Below, in pieces: positions 1-12,300 of a stretch of DNA of 64,000 bases. How positions within the stretch are numbered: the stretch's first letter is position 1; the number at the start of each line of letters is the position of its first letter. Location of the stretch: contig JALMGJ010000013.1 in assembly GCA_023362775.1 (NCBI GenBank), positions 28,886,584 to 28,950,583 on the forward strand, given 5' to 3'. The notes below the pieces were generated by a model. It made no database searches, was not told the origin of the DNA, and saw only the letters and a program-made list of their open reading frames with translations. Source of the DNA: Charina bottae (Eukaryota > Chordata > Lepidosauria > Squamata > Charinaidae). The position numbers and the translations under genes were made by a program.

Positions 1-419
1 CCAGCCCCCGAAGAGGCCTCTCTCTTAGGATGGGACCACCGGCAACTCCCACCCACCCCCGCCAGCTGGTACTGCACGGGAGGCGTGGGCAAGCACGACC
101 GCCTTTCACGGCATCGGGATGCAAGGCTGACCTGAAGGCCGGGCCTCGGGGGCACCTGGGTCTGCTCGGCCGGAGGTCTCTCTTTACTTGCCCAAGCGGT
201 GGGGGCGGGGGCGCTGAGCCCTCGGGACTTCCCGGGCGCGAGAAGCGGGGGCGGCTGCGGCGTCTGTCTTCGCAGGAGCCGCTCCCTGCCCGCCCGGATC
301 AAGGCCCCGCCCCGCCCAGGAGGCCCGTCGCTTCCTCCTCCCGCCTCCGGAGCGCCTTCCTGGCCGGCCGCGGAGCTCGCGCGCGCCGGAGGACCGGGCC
401 GGGGGAAGCTGCCTTCGGG
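1..419 (+). promoter_or_regulatory. GC-rich promoter / 5' UTR region of DHX34
   Basis: Very GC- and CpG-rich DNA runs directly into the DHX34 start codon at 420 and continues through coding exon 1, as expected of a vertebrate CpG-island promoter. No TATA box is evident. The window begins inside this region, so the upstream limit and transcription start cannot be placed. An open frame continues upstream of the ATG, but the sequence resembling the helicase family begins only at the codon at 420. Confidence 0.6.
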
Positions 420-986
420 ATGGCCGGCGCGGAGGAGGGCGAGGACTGGGGCTGCCCCGCCACGCGCGCCCGCCTGGAGGCCGCTTACTTCCCGCCGGGC
501 GGCAGCGGCCGGGACCGGGAGGCCTTCTGGGCCTTCTTCCGGCGGCTGCGCGGCTTCTGCGGCGGGCTCCGGGGCGCGGAGGCGGAGGGGCGGCCGGCCT
601 ACGACCCCGGGCGCCGCCTCAACCTGCGGCTGCCGCGGCGAGAGGCGCCCGGCGTCTCCTCGGCGCGGTCGCGGCCCTTCCGCCTGGCGCTGCGCCGCTT
701 CCTGGACTTCGCGCAGCGGCAGAGCTTCGCCCGCCTGGCGCGCCTGCAGCGCGAGCGCGCAGCCCTGCCCATCGCCCGCTGCCGGGAGGCGCTGCTGGCC
801 GCCCTGGCGCGCAGCCAGGTGGTGGTGGTGGCCGGGGACACGGGCTGCGGCAAGTCCACGCAGGTGCCCCAGTTCCTCCTGGCCGCCGGCTACGCCCACG
901 TGGCCTGCACCCAGCCGCGGCGCCTGGCCTGCGTGGCCCTGGCCGAGCGGGTGGCCCGCGAGAGCTTGGGGCGGTTCGGGGAGCAG
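420..986 (+). CDS. DHX34: DHX34 coding exon 1 (aa 1-189)
   Basis: Contains the start codon at 420 and the N-terminal domain, then the RecA1 start with the Walker A P-loop and the motif TQPRR. The exon ends in phase 0 at a CAG/GTGAGC donor. Confidence 0.93.
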
Positions 987-3293
987 GTGAGCCGCGCGGG
1001 CGGGCGCGGGGGGCTGGGCCCGGGCCGCCTGGGTGGGGACACGCGGGGGAAGCCCAGGCACAGGCGCAGCTCCCCGGAAACCCCACCGTGAGAGCCGGCG
1101 TGGGTTGCGGGAGCAGAGACTGGCGACCCCCCCCCACCCCCGCGTGCCCCCTCCTCGGAGAATCGCGATGGGGGCAATAATGCCAGCTTCGCTCTCAACC
1201 CTAACCCTCAACGACCCCGGACAGGTGGGCTACCAGATTCGCTTCGAGAGTGCCCGCTCCCCAGCCACGCGCATTGTCTTCCTGACGGAGGGCCTGCTCC
1301 TGCGCCAGGCCCAGCGAGAGCCCACGCTGCCCGGCTACCGCGTGCTGATCGCCGACGAGGTCCACGAGCGGCACCTGCACTGCGATTTCCTGCTGGGGGT
1401 CCTGCGCCAGCTCCTGCCCGCCCGGGCTGACCTCAAGCTGGTGCTCATGTCGGCCACCATCAATATCCGACTCTTTGCCGACTACTTTGGGGGTGCTCCC
1501 GTGATCCAGGTTCCCGGACGACTCTTCCCCATCACGGTGAGGGTGCGGGGAGAAGCCGCCTGCTGCCCCGGGGAGGGCTCCTCTGCCAGCCAGCGAAATC
1601 CATCCCCCCCGGAGCGGTTCCGAAGGCCGCCTTCCCCGTGGGTGGCTCTGCTGCAGAGCGTGGGCTTCCTTGCAGCGAGGGCGCAGAACGAGGGTGGGCT
1701 TGCATTCCTGGGAGTTTTCAAAAAGGTTGGTGTTGGCTGGCCAACGTCCATCTTTGTGCTTCTTGATCTCTCAGTGGCTTTCGATACTGCTGGCCACAGT
1801 ATCCTCCTGAGCCCGCTCTGTGCCTGGAGCCCTGTTTTATGACGGTTCTCTTCCTTTTTCCGGGGCCGGCTTCAATTGGTGTTAGCTGGGGGGAAGAAAT
1901 CGCTCCCCGGGCCCCTTTGTGGGGGGTTGCAGGGCTCTCTTCAATGTCCCCTCCTGTCCAACATTTACATGAAACCATCAGTTTGGGGTTCGGTATCATC
2001 GATATGCTGATGCAACCCAATTCTCTCTTTTGACCCCGGGCGGGCTTAGTGCGTCTGCTGAAGTCCTGCTCGGGTGCTGGGAGGCTGTGCGGGTTTGGAT
2101 GGGGAGGTGCTGTCTCCGACTCAGGCCAAGTGGCTGTGGGTGTTTGGGCCACCCAGATCTGGGGGTGCTCCATCTTTGACCTTGGATGACATAGCACATC
2201 CCCCTTCAAGGTGTGCAATCTGGGGGTCTTCCTGGACGCGCAGCTCCAGTGCCAGCTGTGGCCACAAAGGCCTTTGCACAACTCCATCTGGTCTGCCAGT
2301 TGAGCCCTTTCCTAGATGGGGGGGGGGCTTCAGACAGTCACTCATGCCCCCTTCTGGGTAGTATGGCTTTGCTTCTCGTTTCCCAGATTTCCCATCTTTT
2401 GTTCCTTCTTTTTACTATTGTATTGTTCTATTGTTTTCTGTGTATTGTTTTATTTGTGAACCGCCCACAGTCACTGGGAGTTGGGTGGTGTACAAATTTC
2501 ATGAATCAATAAATAATAATTGGCTAAATCGTTGTTCCCCTACTCCCTTTATGAGTTTTTAATCAGAAACTGCCCCTGTCCTTCCAGCTTTAGTTCTTGT
2601 AACATAGAAGACTTAGAATCTTAGTTTGAAGGAAGACCTTCTGCCCCCTGCAGGTCCTCTACGAACCCATCCACCCCCAGGAAAGCACCGCTGGGCGCAG
2701 GGAGCGACTGGATGTCCGGCCCTTCCTGCGTGTGCTCCAGGCCATTGACCACAAGTATCCGCCCGAGGAGAGGGGAGACCTGCTCATCTTCCTCAGTGGC
2801 GTGGCTGAGATTGGGGTGGTGATGGAGGCTGCGCAGTCTTATGCGGCCTTCACCAAGCGCTGGGTGGTCCTTCCTCTGCACAGCACCCTCTCTGTGGCCG
2901 AGCAGGACAAGGTGAGTTGGGAGAGGTGAGCTCCCTCTTCCCACTTACAACAGTGGGAGGGTCTTGTGGTTGCAGTGAGGAGTGAGGAATTAAATCCAGG
3001 GCAGGGGTGTCACCAGATGGGGTGTGGCTGGGGTTTTGGGGCCCTTTCGTTTTTGAGGAGTTTGCTTTCAGCTTGTTGGTGCCTTGACATCCTTGGCATG
3101 TTTTCCATGGAAAGTGCTGCCCAGAGTCCCTCCTTAGGGGGAGATGGGCGGTGATAGAAATTTGAATGATTGACAGACAGACAGACAGGATGGATGGATG
3201 GATGATAGATAGATAGATAGATAGATAGATAATGGATGATAGATAGATGATAGATAGATGATGATGATAGATGATTGATAGAGATAGATAGAT

Positions 3294-3371
<78 letters not shown>

Positions 3372-6300
3372 GATAGATAGATGAGAAATGGGGACCAGGG
3401 CTCCACCTGCCATTTGGGCTGCCTTCCCGCCCACCCCGGCTGGAATGAGCAGCTTTTGCAAAGCTGGGCAAGTCGGACTTTTGTGGTTGCAACCAACGGC
3501 AGCTCTCCAGGCTCCTATTGCAGTCCTTAGTTTGCTTTCTCTGGCCAGAGAGATGGGATTTACTTTCTTTTGGAAACAGAATCGGCTAGTGGTGGTGATC
3601 CCTCTCACTCTTCAGGTCTTTGACGTCGCTCCACCGGGAGTCCGGAAATGCATAATCTCCACCAACATTGCCGAGACTTCAGTGACCATTGATGGGGTCC
3701 GATTTGTCGTGGATGCAGGTGAGAGTCCCCCGCCGCCCCCTCCTGTCGTAGAGAGGTGTCTGCCCATGGGTTTGGCAGATGGAGGAGAGCCGAGAGGCTT
3801 TTTTCACCCAGGAAGCAGCAAGCCATGGTGAGAAAAGCCATTGAGATGACCTTGAAGGGAATATTCAGACAGCACTGCAGAAGCAACCAGGGCAGGAGCG
3901 CGCCTTGTGCCCTTAGGAAGGAGGTGGAGTTGGGAAGAGGCTTTCGCTGGCTCCTCCCCGGCTCCCTGGGGCACAAGAGGGCCGGCCAGACTCCGTCCCT
4001 GGAGCCTCTCGGTGCTCCTGTGGAGCCGGTGTCTTGGCCTGATGCAACGCATAGGGTGACATCCGTCTTGCAGGACTGCATGGATTACTTCTCCTTTCCC
4101 AGGGCTCAAAGAAGTCTTCTGCCCTGGTTGCTTTTGTAAGCCTTCTGAATATTCCCTTCAAGGCCACCTCCATAGATCTGTACACTGGGGTTGGACATGG
4201 GGACCAGACGGGTTGGTATGGATGGCGGGGTCAGTATTAAGCAGCATTGGCTGTTTTGTGCAGTGCCTTCTTTCCTTTCCTTGGAATGGCACAGACTGGT
4301 GATAACCCGTCATTACCACTGGAAGCTAAATGCTGGCCCTAAAATTAACCAAACACAAGGACCCTACATACTTAAAATATCACCCCAAGATACAACCAAG
4401 CTCGCAGACATCCGTCATTGAAATAAAAGCAGTAAGAATTGTCAAGATTAAGGTGAGCAGAGTGCATGACCAGACCCTGCATGAACTCAGAAGACCTTGA
4501 AGCCCTGGTCATCAAGCTGTTGCACAGGTCATTCCAGAGTTGGATGAGGCAGGTCCCTTCAAACTCCCACTGTAAAATTAGTAAATGGATACGAAGTCAG
4601 CTGATCGTAAATCAAGACCCCAAGGAAACTGTGGCAACCCTTGAGCCCTGGAGACAGGACAGGAGAGGATGGGAAGGGCAATCAACTTTGGGTGCTGGGA
4701 ACACTTCCAAGAGGAAATGGTACAAAGACGTCCTGCCATGATCTATCACAGATCATCAAGGATCACAAAAGACCGATAGACTTGAGTATCACCGGCGTAA
4801 AAATAATAATATTGAAAGACCCAATCAGTGTGCCCGAGGGAGGAGTATAAAGACCCAAAAAATAGCACAGACAATGATGTCCAAGAACCACGGTGTCCAG
4901 CGATCAAATATATCAAGTGCTACTGATGGGTCCGAAAGGGCCTATATTGATCTGAGGTTGGGAGCATGAGAGACCATCTCAGTTGAATGGCCTGCCTGAG
5001 ATCCTGATCACGATGACCGTTAGAAGCCGAAAAAAGAATATGCCGGGGTTTTCCTTCGGTGACTGAGCTCTGTGCTTTGCTGCTGAACATGGTGTCCCAA
5101 CCCCATTCTTGGGACACCTACCTTGATATCTCTCTCTCCAAAGTTTTCCGTGAGGAGCCCTGATGTGGCGCTCTCCCCATCGCTTCCTCGTGGCCTTCTC
5201 CCCTCCGCTTCTTTTCAGGAAAGGTGAAAGAGCTGAGCTATGACCCGAAGGCCAAACTGCAGCGCCTACGGGAGTTCTGGATCAGCCGAGCCAGCGCTGA
5301 GCAACGCAAGGGCCGGGCAGGCCGGACGGGGCCAGGGGTCTGCTACCGCCTGTATGCTGAATCAGACTATGACAATTTTGCCCCCTACCCAGTGCCAGAG
5401 ATCCAACGGGTGGCACTGGATGCCCTGATTTTACAGGTGGGCCTGCTCCACAGTGGCTACATTAGTGGATTCAAGGCTATGTGCTGGAGGAGTCGTGAGG
5501 AAGACCTCTGCTTCCTCCAGCGCACCTTAAACCACCAAGTAATCGTTGCAAAGGGAAGGGCTGTAGCCTGTGCAGATGTATTAATGCTCAGGGCGTGCAA
5601 TTCCAGGATGAAAAGGGGTTTTGACATCCAGATACAGAAAGCTCATTCTGGCTGACACCTCAGCTGCTCTGCTGCTGGTGGAGGGCTTTCTTAGAGTTAG
5701 GGTGGGTCTTCAGAGAAGGAGAGCCAGTTTGGTCTAGTGGTTAAGGTGCTGGGCTAGAAACCAGGAGTCTGGGCGTTCCAGTCCCGCCTGAGGCATGAAA
5801 GCCGGCTGGGTGACCCTGGGCCAGTCCCTGTCTCTCAGCCCTAGGAAGGAGCCAATGGCAAACCAGGAGACTGAGAATTCTAGTCCCGCCTGAGGCATGA
5901 AAGCCGGCTGGGTGACCCTGGGCCAGTCCCTGTCTCTCAGCCCTAGGAAGGAGCCAATGGCAAACCAGGAGACTGAGAGTTGTAGTCCCGCCTTAGGCGT
6001 GAAAGCCGGCTGGGTGACCCTGGGCCAGTCCCTGTCTCTCAGCCCTAGGAAGGAGCCAATGGCAAACCAGGAGGCTGAGAGTTCCAGTCCCGCCCGAGGC
6101 ATGAAAGCCGCCTGGGTGACCCTGGGCCAGTCCCTCTCTCTCAGCCCAACTCACCTCACAGGGTTGTTGCTGTGGGGAAAATAGGAGGAGGAAGGAGTAT
6201 TAGGTATGTTCGCAGCCTTGAGTTATTTATAAAAGTAATAAAGGGATAGAAAATAAAGAAAAGAACCACCACTACCACCCTTACTCAGGGGTGGGACCCT

Positions 6301-9300
6301 GCCTTGTTGGAGGCCCCAAGTTCCATTCCTAGCAGGGGGTGGGGTGGGGTAGGGTAGGTGTGTGGGTAAAAGCCAGACTTTTAGTAGGTGATGAGAAAAG
6401 CTGTTTCCTGTCTGGGCTCTGGAGGTCCGTGGCCAGTTGGCCTGGCTCTGGGCCACAGAGATGTCTTCCAAAGGCCGATCCAGTCCCGGTGGGTCTTCCT
6501 TGGCAACTTTATGGACTCGCCAGTCTTCCCCGAGCCTTAAGAAGGAGCTCTTCCAGCCTTTTAGAGACGGGGGCTTTGGGGGGGGTGCAGGCGGGAGAGC
6601 AGCAGCAGCAGTTGGGCACACTTGGGCAGAAGGGTCCAGCCCGTTCTGGGCCCCTCTGGCTTTGGTGCTCGGCTGGAGCGAAGCCATCCGCGCTCTGCCC
6701 TCTGTTCCTAGATGAAGAGCATGGGCCTGGGCGATCCCCGAGTGTTCCCTTTCCTGGAGCCGCCCCCTCAGGCCAGCCTGGAGGCGGCAGTGGGCTACCT
6801 AAAGCATCAGGGGGCCCTGGACTCGGCAGAGGGCCTCACTCCAATTGGGACTCTCCTGGCTGAGCTGCCAGTTGATGTGGTGGTTGGTAAGTGAGGGGCA
6901 CCACTGGGGTCGCTGGAACGCGGCTTCTCCTCCTGGCTGTGTGACGTTTGCCCGGCTGCCTCCAGACTCCTCGTCTTGGAATCTGGCCGGTGCGCCTTCC
7001 GCTCCTCCCTGCAGGACAGGAACCTTGAGTTCCGGGAGGTGGACATTGTGCCGAACATTGCTGGAAAGCCTGGGTGGGGTCATTCTGCTCCCCCCGTGCA
7101 GAGGCAGGGGGGAGGAGCAGGAGGCGGTGGCGGTGGCAGGAACGGCTGCCCTGGCGGGCCCCGCCTTCTGGCTCATGCGGTCTGTCCGTCGGCAGGGAAG
7201 ATGCTGGTGTTGGGGACACTCCTGGACCTGGCTGCGCCCACGCTCACCATTGCAGCTGTCCTCAGCGTGCCCTCGCCCTTCCTGCGCAGGGGCAGTGGCG
7301 GCAGTGGCCTGGACTGGTTGGTTGCCCGGCGGAGCCTGGGGAGCCCGCTGGGAGACCCCCTGACTCTGCTGAACGTCTTCAATGCCTGGGTTCAGGCAAG
7401 TAGGGCGAGGGGAGTGCGGGAAGCGCCACAGGCACGGCTCGAGGAGCTCGGCCTCCCAGTCCTGCCAGCCCCTTCCCTTCCTGGGCTGCCAGGGGAGGGC
7501 CGACCCGGCGGTTCTCCTTGAAGGCTCCCGTCCCAGCCCAGGGTGTGTGTTCAAGGACTTTTCTCCCCGGTTCCCTGAACCGTGCCTCGGCATTTCCCCC
7601 TTGCTTCCATCTTGGGAAATAAAGGCTGCTCTTTCAGCTGCCTAGGAAGGAGGGTGCTTGGCCCACGGAGGCAGCATTTGAGGTAGCTTGTTTTCAGCCA
7701 ACTCCATGCCTGCTGCCAGGCAAGGAGGCCGTTTTGGGCGGCACGTGTGCCTCTTGCTTGGTGGGTGGGGGTGGGGCTTGCTCTCCCCAAAGCAAGGACG
7801 TCCTGTGAGCCATGCAAGCTGGGCTTCTCCTGTGCAAGTGGCCTGATGGGGCTTCCTGCCCTTGTGGTCTGGCTGGCAGGAGAAAGCTGCCAACTGCAGA
7901 GGATCCCACCGGTGGTGCCGGCGTCGGGGCCTGGAGGAGCATCGGCTGTACGAGGCGGCCAATCTGAGGCGCCAGTTTCAGGTTGGTGGCGGTCCGGAAG
8001 GGCAGTGGGTGAGGACTGGCTGGTAGGCAGAAGAAGCCGGAAGCCTGGTGGCAGGGAGCTCCTGTGTGCGGAGAAGCAGTGCTCCCCTTTGGCTCCCGTT
8101 CGCAAGGCCAGGACTTGCAGTGGGAAGAGGAGGGCGGGGAGGAAAGGGTGCCACCGAGGGCTCGCCTGGCCTCGAGCAAGCCTGTCCTCTTCTTTCCTTC
8201 GGGTGGCTCCACCAGGAACTGCTCCGGGACCACAAGCTCCTGGGTCCCGCTGCTCAGCCTGGAAGCTCCTATGCGCGACAGAGACGGCACCGGCAGCGTC
8301 GAGAGCTGCGCAGACTCAAGCAGGAGCACGAGCGCAGGGGTGGGCGCCGGCGGAAGCAGCTGCGCCTGCAGGAGGAGGAGGAGGGTCCTGGCCTTTCATC
8401 TGGAGGAGAAGAGAGGGACAGTTCCTGCCTAGACATCCAGGTGGGGCGAGCGAGAGTACGGGCCAGCCGACTTGCAATTTCTTTCTCTTTTTAAATACAA
8501 TTTTTATTAAAGATTTTTTAAAAAGGAAGATAAAAACCAATACAAACCAATATAAAGTAAGAAAAAGAAAAAAATCCAAGAGAAAGCTAAAAGTGCAAGA
8601 AAGGGAAAAAAATAGAAAAGAAAGAAAAAAAGATACAAAGAAGTAGCTTCTGATCGTCTTTACAGCAGTTATAGGTACAATCATAAATTTACCTCCTCCT
8701 CTATGGTTACAACGTAACTCTTCTTTCTATAATCTACCCTATCTAATCATCAAAACCATAAATCATAAGTTAATTTTTTTCTGCTTTACGCAAAAAGTCC
8801 ATAAGGGGTTTCCAGTCAGCAATAAACCTAGATAATTGTCTTTTCTCTGATCAAAGAAGTCAATTTAGCCATCTCAGCAAGTTCCATCATCTTCACCAAC
8901 CGTTCCTCCATTGTGGGCAGTGCTGAATCTTTCCGTCTGTGCATACAATAGTCCCGCTGCAGTTATCATATGTAAAAACAAGGTTCCGTGACTTTTTTCC
9001 AACTGTTTGTCCATCAATCCCAAAAGAAAAACCTCTGGTCTCAACTATCTGAATCTGCGTGTGTATTTGAATCCAAAATTTTCTAGCTTTTTTACATGCC
9101 CACCAAGCATTTGCAATTTCTCTAGAGATGCCGTGGGCCCTTCCCTCTCTCTCTGTTCCCAGTTGATGCTCCTGTGGGATTGGCAGGCAGCTCTGCGCTG
9201 CAGGGAAGCCTCTCGGCTCCGTGGCACAGAGAAGGCTGGCATGGAGTTGAGCCCTCGGCTTCTGAAGCGGGTGCCGGGATGGTGCCTGTGGCTGTGGAAT

Positions 9301-12300
9301 GGCACAGGAAGGCAGGCTGGCTCGAGGCCTGCCTGCTTCGCCCAGAAGTGGATGTTCGCAATGTGGGGAGGTTGGAATGCGGGACTTTGGCTTGACCCTT
9401 CTACAGGGCTCCACTGAAGCTCTTGGGGGGGCCTTTGAATGTTACCGCCCACACGGACCGGGGCTTACGGCTGGAAGGGAGAGGGGTGTGCATGTGTGTG
9501 TGTGGCTGCTTATCTTTGCAGCTGTCTGGTTGCGTTGGTGTCGTCCTGCAGGATGTGAATTTCCAGCTGCGGCATGACATGGAGGAGCTGCAGGCAGCTG
9601 CCTCTGAAGCCCACGGGCTCTCGTCCAGCCAGCTGGCTCTCCTGCAGTTGGTGCTGGGCCGTGGCCTTTACCCTCAGCTGGCTGTCCCAGACCCCTTCAA
9701 CGAGACTCGCAAGGACTCAGAACAGGCAAGTGTGCATGCTGCCCCCGCCCCCCTGGTTGGTCCGTCCAGCCTGAGCCGTGAGTCAGGCATGGCATTGCGG
9801 GGTGAAGGTCTCCCTGGTCTTTCAAGAGGTTGGCCGTCCCCTAATCTGTTCCCTGCCCTGACTCACCCCTGCTTGCTTGCTTGTTATTTTATTTATTGCT
9901 CCAATCTGTCTAGCTGCCCATCTCAAATACTGTATGTGACTCTGGGTGGCTTATAGCAGTTAAAAGCAAAACAAAAAATGCAGTATAAAAGCACATAAAA
10001 ACATTAAAAACTGTACAAAAACCATTGTGTGCTCTCCAGATCTTCCACACAAGAGATAAAGCTGGCGTCGTCCTGCACCCCACCAGTGTGTTTGCGGACG
10101 CTCCGGAGATGCTGCATTCGGAGTCCAGGCCTGGCAGAGACACAGGTAGGGGTTGGGGCGCCTTATGGCAGGTAAGCACAAGGAGAGTCTCCTTTCAGGC
10201 GAGTTCGACTCCAGCCGGCTTCAAGATACGTCCGTGCAGCTTTCTTGGTAACGTTAGGGAGCAGCTTTCCTTTACCTTCTTCCAGGATCTTTTTTCCAGC
10301 TTTCTAATCTAGCGTTCCCTGGAGGTTTCCTGTGCGGGAAATAATAGTTCCTGCCTAGCTCTGAAGCCCGACTTTGTCATGAAGTTGTGATGTACTGTAT
10401 GGGAGGAGGGGGAATCCACATTTTCATCCCAGGATTATTTGGCAGAAGGAATAAATACTTTTATTGGAAAAAAAATGGAGAGAAAATGAACCTCATGCAG
10501 TACTTTCTTATCAACCTGAAGCTTCTGTTGCTGCTTATTTATAATTTATATTGTTCTACTTACCAGATTTAAAGGTCTGTGTCTTTGTTACCCTTTGAAT
10601 GAAAGGGTAATTACAGATAGATTTGCTTCTTGAAATGCGTTGGCAGAGTGCTGCATCCTGAGCAGACACAGGTTTTGACCATCAAAAGAGTAGGAAAGCA
10701 AAAAGGATAGATTGACCAGATTTGAAACATAGGAAGACCTCGGATAACATTGTTTAGAATTGGCAGTATACTTACAGTATATTATAGGAAATTTATTATG
10801 TGATCATTCCAGACGCAGTAGTCTTTGACCAGAGACCAGTGTTCTGAGAACTGGCATATGTGTTACATGCATTTGACCCCAAATGCAGTAGAAACTCCCT
10901 TTTTTAAAAAAATTAAGGCTACTCACTGACCACCACCTATAACTAGTTTATGATCTTATGCTGTAAGCAACATGCTTTTTGCAGAGAAAAGACAGAAAGC
11001 ACAAACACAAACAGCAGATGGTGAAAGTTCCTGAGATTGGAGGTAAAGAACTCCAGCAAAGTAGGGACCAGAGTTCTATACCCCCTTGAGGAATCTCATG
11101 GCCTCATTCCAAAACCTGGACAAGAATGAAAAAAACAAAAACAAACCCACACAATCCAAGGGGGCTTCACCCACCCTCACCAAAGACCTGGGGGAAAAGC
11201 CAGGTCTTCAAGGTCCTTTGAAAGGCCAGCAGGGTAGAGCCCTTCCAGTTCTCAGGGGGACCTCATTCCAGAGGGCAGTGTTGTGGCAGAGAAGGTGCGC
11301 TTCTGGGGTCCCGATGGATGGCATTGTTTAATCAAAGGAATCTGGAGCGTGCCAACCCTGCCGGATCAATACTGTGGGAGATAATGTGCTAAATATTCAG
11401 AGGGGCAGTTTTTAAATGCACTTGGCCTATGAGAAATAGAGGTGTCAGTGATACGAAAAGTCTGATTCTGTGACCTCAAGTTGGTCTGTATGGCATTGGA
11501 ATGGGATATAGTCACATGCAGGGAACTAAAATATGGGAGAGAAATATGTTTGCGTGAAATACAGATGGAAAAGAAGAGGGAGGTGAAATTGTCAGCCTGT
11601 GGCCCGGCTGTTGAAAGGCCTTTGGCAACCTGACCCGCGTGCCCGCGCTGCCCACAGCCCTTCTGTAGGCTCGTAACCTGAACCAGGGAGAACCCAAAGT
11701 GCTGCTGGCAACCTCAAGTGCTAAATCACACGAAGGTCCCTCTCCTCACTTTGAGTCTTCAGTCTAAGTTTGCAGCAGTGGTAGTGGCTATACAGCAGTT
11801 TTACTTTTGAAAGGATTTCACTGTGGGGGAAGATTGTTTTTTTATTAGAATTGTAGGAGAGGAAAAGGACTTTTTTGTCATTTGGCTTTTGGCTTTCAGC
11901 TTTCCATGTCAGTTCCAGCTGAACTGGGACTACATAGGTTGATGGTGGAGGGTTGAAGATGTACCGGTCCGGGTTCACACATTATCCAAGAACATAATGT
12001 GGGTGGTTTGGATTTTGCTCGTTATGTTGTGTGAGTCCATTCTGTTGTGGCTTATTCAACAATTCACAGTTAAGTAAGCCACGTCTTAGTACTGCTTTAT
12101 GAGCCCATCCTGCGTATGGGAAGGGGCTCTCCCTTGGCAGAAAACGGGAAGGCAGACCAGAGTTCCAAGTCTGGCAACTGAGTGTGACCAGGGAGAAGAC
12201 AGGGCCCTGCTCCTGGGGCCCTGGCTTCCCAGCCTTTTTGCCTGGCTTTCTTCTGTGTTGAGCCTGCATGCTCCCTCCGAGGTCGGCATCCACGCAAGGC

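Noticed and set aside
30..1198. Long open frames on both strands over the first 1.2 kb other than the helicase frame
   Set aside because: They are by-products of high GC content. Only the frame from 420 carries family motifs.
2850..3608. Minus-strand frames rich in Leu-Ser-Ile-Tyr
   Set aside because: Translation of the GATA microsatellite.
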